From the NCBI GenBank assembly GCA_019635315.1, contig JAHBZT010000001.1, positions 592,001-656,000 on the forward strand: a DNA stretch of 64,000 nucleotides. Reading direction: 5' to 3'. This DNA is from Rubrivivax sp. (lineage in GTDB: Bacteria > Pseudomonadota > Gammaproteobacteria > Burkholderiales > Burkholderiaceae_C). The notes below the pieces were generated by a model. That model searched no databases, had not been told where the DNA came from, and saw nothing but the letters and a program-made list of their open reading frames with translations. A program made the position numbers and the translations under genes. The number at the start of each line of letters is the position of its first letter. The stretch's first letter is position 1. Positions 17,572-25,329 of this stretch are shown piece after piece.

Positions 17572-17601
17572 AATGGCCGGCCTCCCCCACGTCTGACCGC
17601 C

Positions 17602-18459
17602 ATGCTGTATCCCGAACTCTTCAAGCAGCTCGAAGCCGTGCGCTGGAACATGGACACGGACATCCCGTGGGACCGTTTCGACGCCGCCCGGCTCAGCGAG
17701 GAGCAGGCGCAGACGGTCAAGATGAACGCCATCACCGAGTGGGCGGCGCTGCCGGCCACCGAGATGTTCCTGCGCGACAACCGCGACGACAGCGACTTCA
17801 GCGCCTTCATGAGCGTGTGGTTCTTCGAGGAGCAGAAGCACAGCCTGGTGCTGATGGAATACCTGCGCCGCTTCCGGCCCGACCTCGTGCCGACGGAGGA
17901 CGAGCTGCACGCTGTGCGCTTCGAGTTCGACCCCGCGCCGCCGCTGGAGACGCTGATGCTGCACTTCTGCGGTGAGGTGCGGCTCAACCACTGGTACCGC
18001 CGTGCCGCCGAGTGGCACACCGAGCCGGTGATCAAGGCCATCTACGAGACCCTGGCGCGCGACGAGGCGCGCCACGGCGGCGCCTACCTGCGCTACATGA
18101 AGCGTGCGCTGAACAAGTTCGGCGACGAGGCGCGTGCCGCCTTCGCGAAGGTCGGCGTGCTGATGGCCAGCGCGCGCCGCACCGCGCAGGCGCTGCACCC
18201 GACCAACCTGCACGTCAGCGCCAAGCTGTTCCCGCGCGACACCATCCAGAGCCGGCTGCCCGACCCCGAGTGGCTGGAGCAGTGGCTGGACAAGCAGATC
18301 CAGTTCGACGCCGTCTGGGAGACCAAGGTCGTCGAGCGCATCCTGCACAACCTTTCGTTGCTGATGGAGCGCAGCTTTGCCAGCGTGCAGGAGTTGAACC
18401 GCTTCCGCAAGGAACTGACGGTGTCGCTGGCGGCGGCGCAGGCGCGGCCGGCCACTTAG
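17602..18459 (+). CDS. ferritin-like di-iron protein (acyl-ACP desaturase-like)
   Basis: 285-aa mostly helical protein with a complete pair of carboxylate/histidine motifs: E46, E77-x-x-H80 (FFEEQKHS), E125 and E155-x-x-H158 (DEARHG). This is the ligand pattern of ferritin-like di-iron oxygenases such as acyl-ACP desaturases. It begins 30 bases after the litR-like gene; a TAGAAT at 17569-17574 could be its own -10. An oxygenase or desaturase acting on fatty acyl chains would fit the adjacent operon, but the reaction is inferred. Confidence 0.8.
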   Translation: MLYPELFKQLEAVRWNMDTDIPWDRFDAARLSEEQAQTVKMNAITEWAALPATEMFLRDNRDDSDFSAFMSVWFFEEQKHSLVLMEYLRRFRPDLVPTEDELHAVRFEFDPAPPLETLMLHFCGEVRLNHWYRRAAEWHTEPVIKAIYETLARDEARHGGAYLRYMKRALNKFGDEARAAFAKVGVLMASARRTAQALHPTNLHVSAKLFPRDTIQSRLPDPEWLEQWLDKQIQFDAVWETKVVERILHNLSLLMERSFASVQELNRFRKELTVSLAAAQARPAT

Positions 18460-18501
18460 GCCGTTGCGCGGCCTTGCCGCCGTTGGGCCGTTTGTTGTTG
18501 A

Positions 18502-18590
18502 CCTGCGGGCGGCTTCGATGCTGCCTGCTCTCGGTGTTGCCCTGCGGGCGGCTGAGTTGCCTGCCGGCTTGACTTGCCCTGCGGGCGGCT
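18502..18590 (+). repeat. three CCTGCGGGCGGCT motifs
   Basis: The 13-mer occurs at 18502-18514, 18541-18553 and 18578-18590, embedded in TTGCC-rich spacers. Related reverse-complement sequence (CCCGCAGGGCAACAC) appears near 19061-19075 on the far side of the large inverted repeat, so these motifs form the outer arms of the same element. No gene lies between 18460 and 19117. Confidence 0.5.
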
Positions 18591-18599
18591 GCTTTGCCT

Positions 18600-18713
18600 G
18601 CCGGCAGGTTCCGCCCTCCGGGCGGGTAACTTTCTTCTGCTGGCCCAGAAGAAAGTCACCAAAGAAGAGGGCCTGGAATGCAAAACCATTCAACCCGTTC
18701 TTCGCGCTTGGGC
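18600..18713 (+). repeat. 114-bp inverted repeat, left arm
   Basis: It starts GCCGGCAGGTTCCGCCC and ends TTCTTCGCGCTTGGGC. It contains the hairpin ACTTTCTTCTG-CTGGCC-CAGAAGAAAGT (18629-18656). The reverse complement of 18932-19045 matches along the whole length; the hairpin arms differ in sequence but stay paired. It lies between two convergent genes. The 218 bases between the arms include a further imperfect inverted repeat (CCTGAAC..GCACTGCCC with GGGCAGTGC..GTTCAGG). Confidence 0.7.
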
Positions 18714-18931
18714 ACCTCGCGCCACCGGATGAGCCTTCGGTCATCGAGCCGAGAGCAGGCCTGAACTTCGCACTGCCCTGGCTCGCGGTCCGCTTTGCGG
18801 CTTGGGCTGCGCCGCGGTTGGCATGCCTGCTTCGGCGCGCGCTCACCGCATGGCTTCCCGCGCGCAAGGGCAGTGCCCGGTTCAGGGGCTCACTGGTTCG
18901 AGGACTGGCAGCAGCGGGGGTGGAGAGAGGG

Positions 18932-19045
18932 GCCCAAGCGCGAAGAACGGGTTGAATGGTTTTGCGTTCGAAGGCCCTTTGCTTTGGTTACTTTCATTTG
19001 GGCCAGCAAATGAAAGTAACCCGCCCAGCGGGCGGAACTGCCGGC
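18932..19045 (-). repeat. 114-bp inverted repeat, right arm
   Basis: Reverse-orientation partner of 18600-18713. Its hairpin is a perfect 15-bp stem, GGTTACTTTCATTTG-GGCCAG-CAAATGAAAGTAACC (18986-19021). Compared with the left arm, both sides of the stem changed together, which argues that the fold is maintained. This element type (ACTTTC...GAAAGT around GGCC) is familiar from intergenic regions of Burkholderiales and Xanthomonadales; a role as bidirectional terminator is likely. Confidence 0.7.
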
Positions 19046-19117
19046 ACGCAGCAAGGCGGCCCGCAGGGCAACACTGGCCCGCAGGCAGCGCGCCCGGCAG
19101 GGATCGAGAAGGGAAGC

Positions 19118-19774
19118 TCAGCCCTTCTTCGCCACCAGCGCCGCCTGCGCCACCTTGCGATCCGCATCGACCCGCTGCGCACTCGGCCGCTCGCCGACCA
19201 TCTTCGTGTAGGCCTTCCAGTCGACGCCATGCTCGACCAGCAGGTCACTGCCGAGCACGATGCGCGTCGCCAGCCCGATCAGCGGCAGGTTCACATAGGC
19301 CGCGCAGTCGGCCATCGTGAACTGCTCGCCGGCGACGAAGGGCGCGAACTTCGCCAGCCGCTTGAAGGCCGGGATGTTGCGGTCCAGCAGCTTCTTCACG
19401 CGCGCCTGCGTGCCTTCGCTGACCGTGCCGCCGAAGAAGGCCTGCGCATACAGGTCGCGCGCCACCAGCTCCAGGTGCAGGTTGGCGAAGATCATCAGCT
19501 CGCGCACCTTGGCCGCCGCGTACGGTTCGGCCGGCAGCAGCGCCGGTTGCGGTGCGATCGCCTCCAGGTATTCGACGATCGCCATGCTCTCGCACAGCGG
19601 GCCGTGCTCGGTGCGGATGAAAGGGATCTTGCCCAGCGGGGTGGCCGCGAGCACCGTCTCGTCCTTGGAGCCCGTGGCGACGAATTCCTCGGTGAACGGC
19701 AGGCCCTTCTCGAGCAGGGCCAGCTTGACCTTGTTGTAGTAGTTCGACAGCGGCATGCCGCACAGCGTGATCAT
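19118..19774 (-). CDS. glutathione S-transferase family protein
   Basis: 218-aa protein. The N-terminal thioredoxin-like GST domain (MITLCGMPLSNYYNKVKLAL) contains the cis-Pro segment PLGKIPFIRTEHG and the ESMAIVEYLE glutathione-binding Glu-Ser pair. An all-helical C-terminal domain has FTMADCAAYVNLPL. Substrate unknown. The ATG at 19774 has GGAG upstream and overlaps the stop of the EamA transporter gene, so the two are co-translated. At the 3' end it faces the 18.6-19.05 kb repeat element. Confidence 0.9.
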   Translation of the reverse strand: MITLCGMPLSNYYNKVKLALLEKGLPFTEEFVATGSKDETVLAATPLGKIPFIRTEHGPLCESMAIVEYLEAIAPQPALLPAEPYAAAKVRELMIFANLHLELVARDLYAQAFFGGTVSEGTQARVKKLLDRNIPAFKRLAKFAPFVAGEQFTMADCAAYVNLPLIGLATRIVLGSDLLVEHGVDWKAYTKMVGERPSAQRVDADRKVAQAALVAKKG

Positions 19775-20715
19775 GGGTTCGTCTCCTTCAGTGTCGTGGG
19801 GGGAACGGGGATGCGCCGCGGCGCGTGGTTGACGAGCAGCAGGCCGCCGCACACGGCGGCCAGCGCGATCACCAGCCGCAGCGTCAGCGGCTCGCCCAGC
19901 AGCAGCACGCCGGCCAGCAGCCCGAAGACCGGCGTCAGCAGCGTGAAGGCCGAAATGCGCGTGGCGGGGTAGTGGCGCACGAGCCAGAACCAGACCAGGT
20001 AGCTGGCGAAGGTGATGACGACGGTCTGGAAGGCCAGCGGCGCCAGCGACACCGCCGTCAGCTGCGTGGGCCAGGGCTCGCCGGCCGCCAGCGAGGCGGC
20101 GCCCAGCGCCAGCGCCGACACCGCCAGCTGCCACAGCAGCGCCTTCTCCGGCGGCACCTGCGCGAGCTTCGTCGCGCGCAGCACCAGCGTCGTCGCGCCC
20201 CACAGCAGTGCCGCGGCGATGCCCAGCAGGTCGCCCAGCCACTGCAGCGGCCCGGCCCGCGGCGCGACGAAGCCCTCGAAGAAGGCCCAGACCACGCCGC
20301 CGAAGGCCGCCGCCAGGCCCAGCGACTGCAGCGCCGACAGCCGCTCGCTGCGCGCGATCAGCGGCATGCCCAGCGCGACGACGAAGGGCGCCAGGTAGAT
20401 GAAGACCGACATGCGCGACGCCGTCGTGTACTGCAGCCCGATGAAGATGCACGCGAACTCGGCCGCGAACAGCAGGCCGGCCAGCAGCCCGCCGGCGAGC
20501 GTGCCGTCGCGCGCGAAGACCGGCACGCCGCGCCAGGCCGACCAGGCCAGCAGCAGCACGGCCGCGCCGGCCGAACGCACGGCCGACTGCATCAGCGGCG
20601 GGATCTCGGCCAGCGCCAGCTTGGTCGCCACCTGGCCCAGCCCCCAGACGGCACAGCAGGCCAGCAGCAGCACGACGGCGCGCGTGTCCAGGTGCGGCTT
20701 GCGGTCGCTGCTCAT
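19771..20715 (-). CDS. EamA/DMT-family transporter
   Basis: 314-aa integral membrane protein with ten predicted helices in two EamA repeats. The first (about residues 12-145) starts AVVLLLACCAVWGLGQVATK, and the second ends FGLLAGVLLLGEPLTLRLVI. Family members export amino acids or small metabolites; the specificity cannot be told from sequence. It is the first gene of a two-gene unit with the GST. The start MSSDRKPH is preferred over upstream frame extension because the first transmembrane helix begins 12 residues later. Confidence 0.88.
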   Translation of the reverse strand: MSSDRKPHLDTRAVVLLLACCAVWGLGQVATKLALAEIPPLMQSAVRSAGAAVLLLAWSAWRGVPVFARDGTLAGGLLAGLLFAAEFACIFIGLQYTTASRMSVFIYLAPFVVALGMPLIARSERLSALQSLGLAAAFGGVVWAFFEGFVAPRAGPLQWLGDLLGIAAALLWGATTLVLRATKLAQVPPEKALLWQLAVSALALGAASLAAGEPWPTQLTAVSLAPLAFQTVVITFASYLVWFWLVRHYPATRISAFTLLTPVFGLLAGVLLLGEPLTLRLVIALAAVCGGLLLVNHAPRRIPVPPTTLKETNP

Positions 20716-20740
20716 CGGCGCCGATTCTGGCCCCTGCGTC

Positions 20741-21364
20741 TCAGCCGGGCTGTCGCGTGGTGGACGCTGCCGACCGGCGCCCTGCCCACCACAGCGCCGG
20801 CAGCGCACACAGCGCGCCGGCCAGCGCGCCGGTGGCATGCGCCAGCGGCGCGACCGCGATGTCCCAGCCGCCGCCTTCGCGCAGTGGCGGGCCCCAGGGC
20901 TGTTCGAGCAGGATCTTCAGCACGAGGCCGGCGGCGATCGCCGCACCGATCGCGCGTGTGCGCCCGCGCGCCGCCACCAGCAGCGCCGCCGCGGCCACCG
21001 CGACGCCGGCATGCAGCACGCCCGACAGGCCGCCGAAGCGCGCCAGTTCCGGCCGCAGCAGCAGGCCGGCCTGCGTCAGCGGCCAGGCTGCACACCAGGC
21101 GAGCGCGAGCGCCGCCGGCAGTCGCGCCACGCGGCCGAGCAGGCCGACGACCACCACGCCGGCCAGGTTGGCGCCCAGGTGCAGCGGGCTCCAGTGCACG
21201 AGGGCGGCGGTCCAGGCGCGCCAGGGCTGGTCGAACGCACGCGCCGGCTGCCAGTCCAGCGGCGCCGCCGGCAGCCACCAGGCCACGAGCGACGCCGCGC
21301 CCAGCAGCGCCGCCAGGGCCGTCCAGGCGGCGCCGGGATCCTTCAGCCGAAGACCGCCCGCCAC
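20741..21364 (-). CDS. rhomboid-family intramembrane serine protease (rhombosortase-like)
   Basis: About 207-aa, six-helix membrane protein. The catalytic serine is in GGLSGVLHAG (GxSG) and the catalytic histidine in the last helix (APLAHATGALAG). HWSPLHLGANL supplies the conserved His/Asn of rhomboids. The short size without extra domains resembles the rhombosortase group, which processes C-terminally tagged surface proteins. The start is uncertain: GTG at 21364 overlaps the glnE end by 22 bases. No GlyGly-CTERM substrate is in the window; the PEP-CTERM protein at 3-4 kb belongs to a different sorting system. Confidence 0.75.
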   Translation of the reverse strand: MAGGLRLKDPGAAWTALAALLGAASLVAWWLPAAPLDWQPARAFDQPWRAWTAALVHWSPLHLGANLAGVVVVGLLGRVARLPAALALAWCAAWPLTQAGLLLRPELARFGGLSGVLHAGVAVAAAALLVAARGRTRAIGAAIAAGLVLKILLEQPWGPPLREGGGWDIAVAPLAHATGALAGALCALPALWWAGRRSAASTTRQPG

Positions 21365-24099
21365 AGCGCCAGCACCGCGTCGCGCTCGGAGGCCAGGCTT
21401 TCCGGCTCGAAGTGCGTGGGCTGTTCGTCCAGACGCGCGCGGTGCTGCGCGCGGCGCAGTTCGCGGTAGGCGTCGGCGGCGCCGCGGCCGACGCCTGCGG
21501 GCAGCAGGCCGGCCTGCTCGGCGCGCTGCAGCAGCGCGATGTTGCCGGCGTTGTCCAGCAGTGCCGGGTGCGCGGCCGAATGGGCCAGCACCAGGTACTG
21601 AACCGCGAATTCGACATCCATCATGCCGCCCGGGCTGTGCTTGACGTCGAAGCGGCCGGCCGGCACCGGGCGCGCGGCGCGCACCTTCTCGCGCATCGCG
21701 CGCACTTCCTCGCGCAGCGCGGCGGCGTCGCGCGGCGCGGCCAGCACGGCGCGCCGCGTGGCCTCGAAGCGCGGCTCGATGCGGCGGTCGCCGGCGGCGA
21801 AGCGCGCGCGCGTCAGCGCCTGGTGCTCCCAGGTCCACGCCGTGTTGCTGCCGCGGCCGCGCTGGTAGTTCTCGAAGCTCGCGACGCTGGTCACCAGCAG
21901 CCCGGAATTGCCGTTGGGCCGCAGCGCGGTGTCGATGTCGAACAGCTCGCCGGCCGCCGTGCGCAGCGTCAGCCAGGGGATCAGCCGGCGCACGAAGGTG
22001 GTGTAGACCTCCTGCGCACGCTGGCGCGCGGCGTCGTCGGGTTCGTCGCCGTCGTCGTAGAGGAAGACGACGTCGAGGTCGCCGCCGTAGCCCAGCTCCT
22101 TGCCGCCGAGCTTGCCGTAGGCGATGACGGCGAAGGCCGGCTCGTCGCGGTGGCGCTGCTTCAGCCGCGCCCAGGCCCAGCGCACGGCGGTGTCCAGCGT
22201 CACGTCGGCCAGCGCCGAGAGTTCGTCGGCGACCTGCTCGACCGTCAGCGCGCCCTCGACGTCGCGCACCAGCGTGCGGAAGACCTCGGCATGGTGGGCG
22301 TGGCGCAGCGTGTCCAGCATCTGCCCTTCGTCGTCCTCGCCGGCGCGCTGCCAGGCGTCGGCGCGCTGCTGCAGTTCGGCGGCGAAGGTCTCGCGGTCGA
22401 AGCGCTGGGCGAGCAGCCGCGCGTCGGCCAGCTCGTCGATCACGCCGGGGTGGCGCATCAGGTACTGCATCGGCCAGCGCGCCAGCCCCAGCAGGCGCAG
22501 CAGCCGGCGCAGCACCTCGGGACGCTCGATCAGCAGTGCCAGGTAACTCTCGCGGCGCAGCAGCGGCTCCAGCCAGTCGACGAAGCGCAGCGCGCCGGCA
22601 GGCGTGCAGGCGCCCTCGGCCAGCGCCTTGGCGGTCTTCTGCACCAGGCGGCCCAGGCGCAGCCGGCTCTCGTCGCGCAGCGCCAGCACGCGCGGCTGGC
22701 GCGCGAAGTGGCGCACGCGCTCGGCCAGTTCCGCCGGCAGCTTGTCGTGCAGCGCCTCGCTGTCCACCGGGAGCGGCTGCGGGCCGCAGCGCCGGCAGCC
22801 GTTGGCGCCGCCCTCGGCCGACTGGCCGCTGCCCTCGGCGAGCAGCGCGTCGAATTCCGCCGCGACCAGCTCGCGCACCTCGCACAGCCGCCCCAGCAGT
22901 TCGCAGGCCTCGGGCCGGCAGGCCAGGCCCAGGCTGGCGGCGATCCACGCCAGGTCCTCGTCGGCCGAGGGCAGCAGGTGCGTCTGCTGGTCGTCCAGGT
23001 ACTGGATGCGGTGCTCGATGCGGCGCAGCAGCACATAGGCGTCGGCCAGCGCCTGCGCCGTCTCGGGCTTTATCAGCCCGTGGCCGACGAGCTTGTCCAG
23101 CGCCTTCAGCGTGCTGCGCGTGCGGATCTCGGGAAACTGACCGCCGCGCACGACCAGCATCAGCTGCACGATGAATTCGATCTCGCGGATGCCGCCGCGC
23201 GAGAGCTTGACGTCGTTGGCGCGCTCGGGGCGGCCGGCGGCGCGGCGCTGCGCCTCGTCGCGGATCTTGCGGTGCAGCTGGCGCAGGCCCTCGAAGACGC
23301 CGTAGTCCAGGTAGCGCCGGTAGACGAAGGGCGTGACCAGGCTGCGCAGCGCCAGCGCGCTGCCGCTCTCGACGGCCCCGCGCGGCGCGACGACGCGGCT
23401 CTTCAGCCACGCGAAGCGCTCCCACTCGCGGCCCTGCACCTGCAGGTAGTCCTCCAGCATCGCCAGGCTCACCACCGGCGGGCCGGAATTGCCGTTGGGC
23501 CGCAGCGCGAGGTCGACGCGGAAGACGAAGCCGTCGTCGGTGGTCTCGCCGACCAGCGCATACAGGCGCTTGGCGACATAGGCGAAATACTCGTGAAACG
23601 AGACCGGCCGCGGGCCCTCGGTCTGTCCGTCGTCCTCGTAGACGTAGATCAGGTCGATGTCCGACGAGACATTGAGCTCGCGTGCGCCGAGCTTGCCCAT
23701 GCCGACGATCCACAGCTGCACGCGGCGGCGGTGGGCGTCCAGCGGCGGGCCGTGGCGCTCGTCGGCCTCGGCTTCGGCGGCGGCCAGCGCGAGCTCCAGC
23801 GTGGCCTCGGCCAGCGCGGTCATCGCGTGGGTGATGGTGTCCAGCGGCGCGTCGTGCTCGACGTCCAGCACCGCCAGGCGTTCCAGCACCAGCTGGCGCG
23901 CGACGCGCAGCGCCGAGGCGAGGTCGCGGCCCCCTTCGCGCAGCCGCTCGACGAGCGCCGTGATCGTCGGCGCGTCGGGCGCGCCCGGCGGCAGCAGCGG
24001 CAGTTCGTCCGCGTAGCGGCGGCGGATGCGCTGCACGAAGCGGCTGTGGTCGGCGCGGGCGGCCGGCACCGCCTCGGCGACGGCCCGCGTGGCCGCCAT
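21343..24099 (-). CDS. glnE: bifunctional glutamine synthetase adenylyltransferase/adenylyl-removing enzyme
   Basis: Regulates glutamine synthetase by adding and removing AMP, under PII control. There are two nucleotidyltransferase domains. The N-terminal one has GMGKLGARELNVSSDIDLIY and the C-terminal one has AYGKLGGKELGYGGDLDVVF, each with its metal-binding aspartates, joined by a regulatory helical region. Length is about 918 aa, normal for the family. ATG 24099 is preferred because it places 17 residues before the conserved HSRFVQR; ATG 24159 is an alternative. It is followed by the rhomboid gene. Confidence 0.96.
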   Translation of the reverse strand: MAATRAVAEAVPAARADHSRFVQRIRRRYADELPLLPPGAPDAPTITALVERLREGGRDLASALRVARQLVLERLAVLDVEHDAPLDTITHAMTALAEATLELALAAAEAEADERHGPPLDAHRRRVQLWIVGMGKLGARELNVSSDIDLIYVYEDDGQTEGPRPVSFHEYFAYVAKRLYALVGETTDDGFVFRVDLALRPNGNSGPPVVSLAMLEDYLQVQGREWERFAWLKSRVVAPRGAVESGSALALRSLVTPFVYRRYLDYGVFEGLRQLHRKIRDEAQRRAAGRPERANDVKLSRGGIREIEFIVQLMLVVRGGQFPEIRTRSTLKALDKLVGHGLIKPETAQALADAYVLLRRIEHRIQYLDDQQTHLLPSADEDLAWIAASLGLACRPEACELLGRLCEVRELVAAEFDALLAEGSGQSAEGGANGCRRCGPQPLPVDSEALHDKLPAELAERVRHFARQPRVLALRDESRLRLGRLVQKTAKALAEGACTPAGALRFVDWLEPLLRRESYLALLIERPEVLRRLLRLLGLARWPMQYLMRHPGVIDELADARLLAQRFDRETFAAELQQRADAWQRAGEDDEGQMLDTLRHAHHAEVFRTLVRDVEGALTVEQVADELSALADVTLDTAVRWAWARLKQRHRDEPAFAVIAYGKLGGKELGYGGDLDVVFLYDDGDEPDDAARQRAQEVYTTFVRRLIPWLTLRTAAGELFDIDTALRPNGNSGLLVTSVASFENYQRGRGSNTAWTWEHQALTRARFAAGDRRIEPRFEATRRAVLAAPRDAAALREEVRAMREKVRAARPVPAGRFDVKHSPGGMMDVEFAVQYLVLAHSAAHPALLDNAGNIALLQRAEQAGLLPAGVGRGAADAYRELRRAQHRARLDEQPTHFEPESLASERDAVLALWRAVFG

Positions 24100-24396
24100 G
24101 GCGCTGTCAGTGCGCTGCACCGGAACGCCTTCCGCATGCCTCCGGCGCGCGGCGTGCATGGCCGGTGCTGGAATGCATCCTCGAACCCTCCGGAATCATC
24201 GTGCTTCGCCCTCGTGCGTGCCCGCCGCTGCCGGACTGCTGGCCGGCGCGCGGGCTCCTTGCCGGCGGTCGCGGTCGGCATGCCGCGCCCGTCGTTGGCC
24301 GATGGTTGGGCGATAGCCTAGTCGCTTCACCAAGGCCGACGGGCCCAGGGGGTTATGCGCCCGCATCCGGCGCCGGTCGGGCGGCACAATGCCGGC
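24100..24396. other. divergent intergenic region, no gene seen
   Basis: This holds the promoters of glnE (minus) and the nitrilase (plus). A CACAAT at 24382-24387 just before the nitrilase ATG could be a -10 with a very short leader. No convincing reading frame, repeat or RNA structure was found; GC content is as high as in the coding DNA. Confidence 0.5.
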
Positions 24397-25224
24397 ATGA
24401 AGATCGCCGCCGTGCAGATGGTCTCCACGCCCGACTGGCCGGCCAACCGCGATGCCGCCGCGCGGCTGGTCGCCGAGGCCGCGGCCGCCGGCGCGCAGCT
24501 GGTGGCGCTGCCCGAATACTTCTGCATCATGGGCCGGCGCGACACCGACAAGCTCGCGCTCGCCGAGCCCGCGGGCGACGGGCCGATCCAGCGCTTCCTG
24601 TCCGACACCGCACGTGAACATGGCCTGTGGCTCGTCGGCGGCACGCTGCCCTTGCGCGCGGGTCCGGCCGCCGGCAGCGCAGCGGACGGGGGCGCCGGGC
24701 GCGCGCTCAACCGCTCCTGCGTCTACGGCCCCGACGGCCGCGAGGCCGCGCACTACGACAAGGTCCACCTGTTCGCCTTCGACAACGGCCGCGAGAGCTA
24801 CGACGAGGGCCGCACGCTGTGTGCCGGCGGCGAGCCGGTGGCGCTGCAGTGCGGGCCGCTGCGCGTGGGGCTGTCGGTCTGCTACGACCTGCGTTTCCCC
24901 GAGCTGTACCGCGCGCTGATGACGCCGCCCTGCGACCTGCTGGTGGTGCCGGCCGCCTTCACCTACACCACCGGCCGCGCGCACTGGGAACTGCTGCTGC
25001 GCGCGCGGGCGGTGGAGAACCAGTGCTACGTGCTCGCCGCCGCGCAGGGCGGCGAGCATGTCAACAAGCGCCGCACCTGGGGCCACAGCCTGGTCGTCGA
25101 TCCCTGGGGCGAGGTGCTGGAGCTGCTGCCCGAAGGCGAGGGCATCGTCGTCGCCGAGCTCGACGCGGCGCGCATCGCCGCGGTGCGCACCCAGTTGCCG
25201 GCGCTGAGGCACCGGCGGCTGTAG
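24397..25224 (+). CDS. carbon-nitrogen hydrolase (Nit1-like)
   Basis: 275-aa nitrilase-superfamily amidase. The catalytic triad is visible: Glu in LPEYFCIMG, Lys in HYDKVHLFAF and Cys in SVCYDLRFPELYR. The last motif is characteristic of the Nit1 branch, which repairs deaminated glutathione, so that activity is the best guess. ATG 24397 is chosen because the conserved KIAAVQMVS begins at once; an upstream in-frame GTG/ATG would add 14 residues. Position next to glnE is conserved in betaproteobacteria, where tldD often follows; here the convergent UbiH-like gene follows instead. Confidence 0.9.
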   Translation: MKIAAVQMVSTPDWPANRDAAARLVAEAAAAGAQLVALPEYFCIMGRRDTDKLALAEPAGDGPIQRFLSDTAREHGLWLVGGTLPLRAGPAAGSAADGGAGRALNRSCVYGPDGREAAHYDKVHLFAFDNGRESYDEGRTLCAGGEPVALQCGPLRVGLSVCYDLRFPELYRALMTPPCDLLVVPAAFTYTTGRAHWELLLRARAVENQCYVLAAAQGGEHVNKRRTWGHSLVVDPWGEVLELLPEGEGIVVAELDAARIAAVRTQLPALRHRRL

Positions 25225-25252
25225 CACGAGGCCCGCTGCGCCCACCAAGCCG

Positions 25253-25328
25253 CATGCGCGGATCCGGCTTCGCCGGTCCGCTGCATGAGCCCCCTCGGGG
25301 GGCAGCGACCGGGAGGGTGCGTGGGGGC
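25253..25328 (-). repeat. intergenic repeat, inverted copy of the 8.75-8.89 kb element
   Basis: GGCAGCGACCGGGAGGGTGC with following GTGGGGGC (25301-25328) is the reverse complement, one base different, of 8746-8773. The adjacent GCGGATCCGGCTTCGCCGGT and CCCCTCGGGGGG correspond to 8847-8892. It fills the gap between the convergent nitrilase and UbiH-like genes. Internal palindromes (CCGGCTTCGCCGG, CCCCCTCGGGGGG) would fold in either transcript. Confidence 0.6.
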
Positions 25329-25329
25329 T

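Noticed and set aside
18600-19045. Insertion sequence with terminal inverted repeats
   Set aside because: There is no transposase frame between the arms and the hairpins are internal to each arm; a structured intergenic repeat fits better.
19825-24321. Very long open frame on the plus strand opposite the EamA, rhomboid and glnE genes
   Set aside because: It is a shadow of the GC-rich third codon positions of real minus-strand genes: low-complexity Gln/Arg/Ala product with no domain. The same holds for other long opposite-strand frames such as 346-2301 (-) and 57274-59964 (+).
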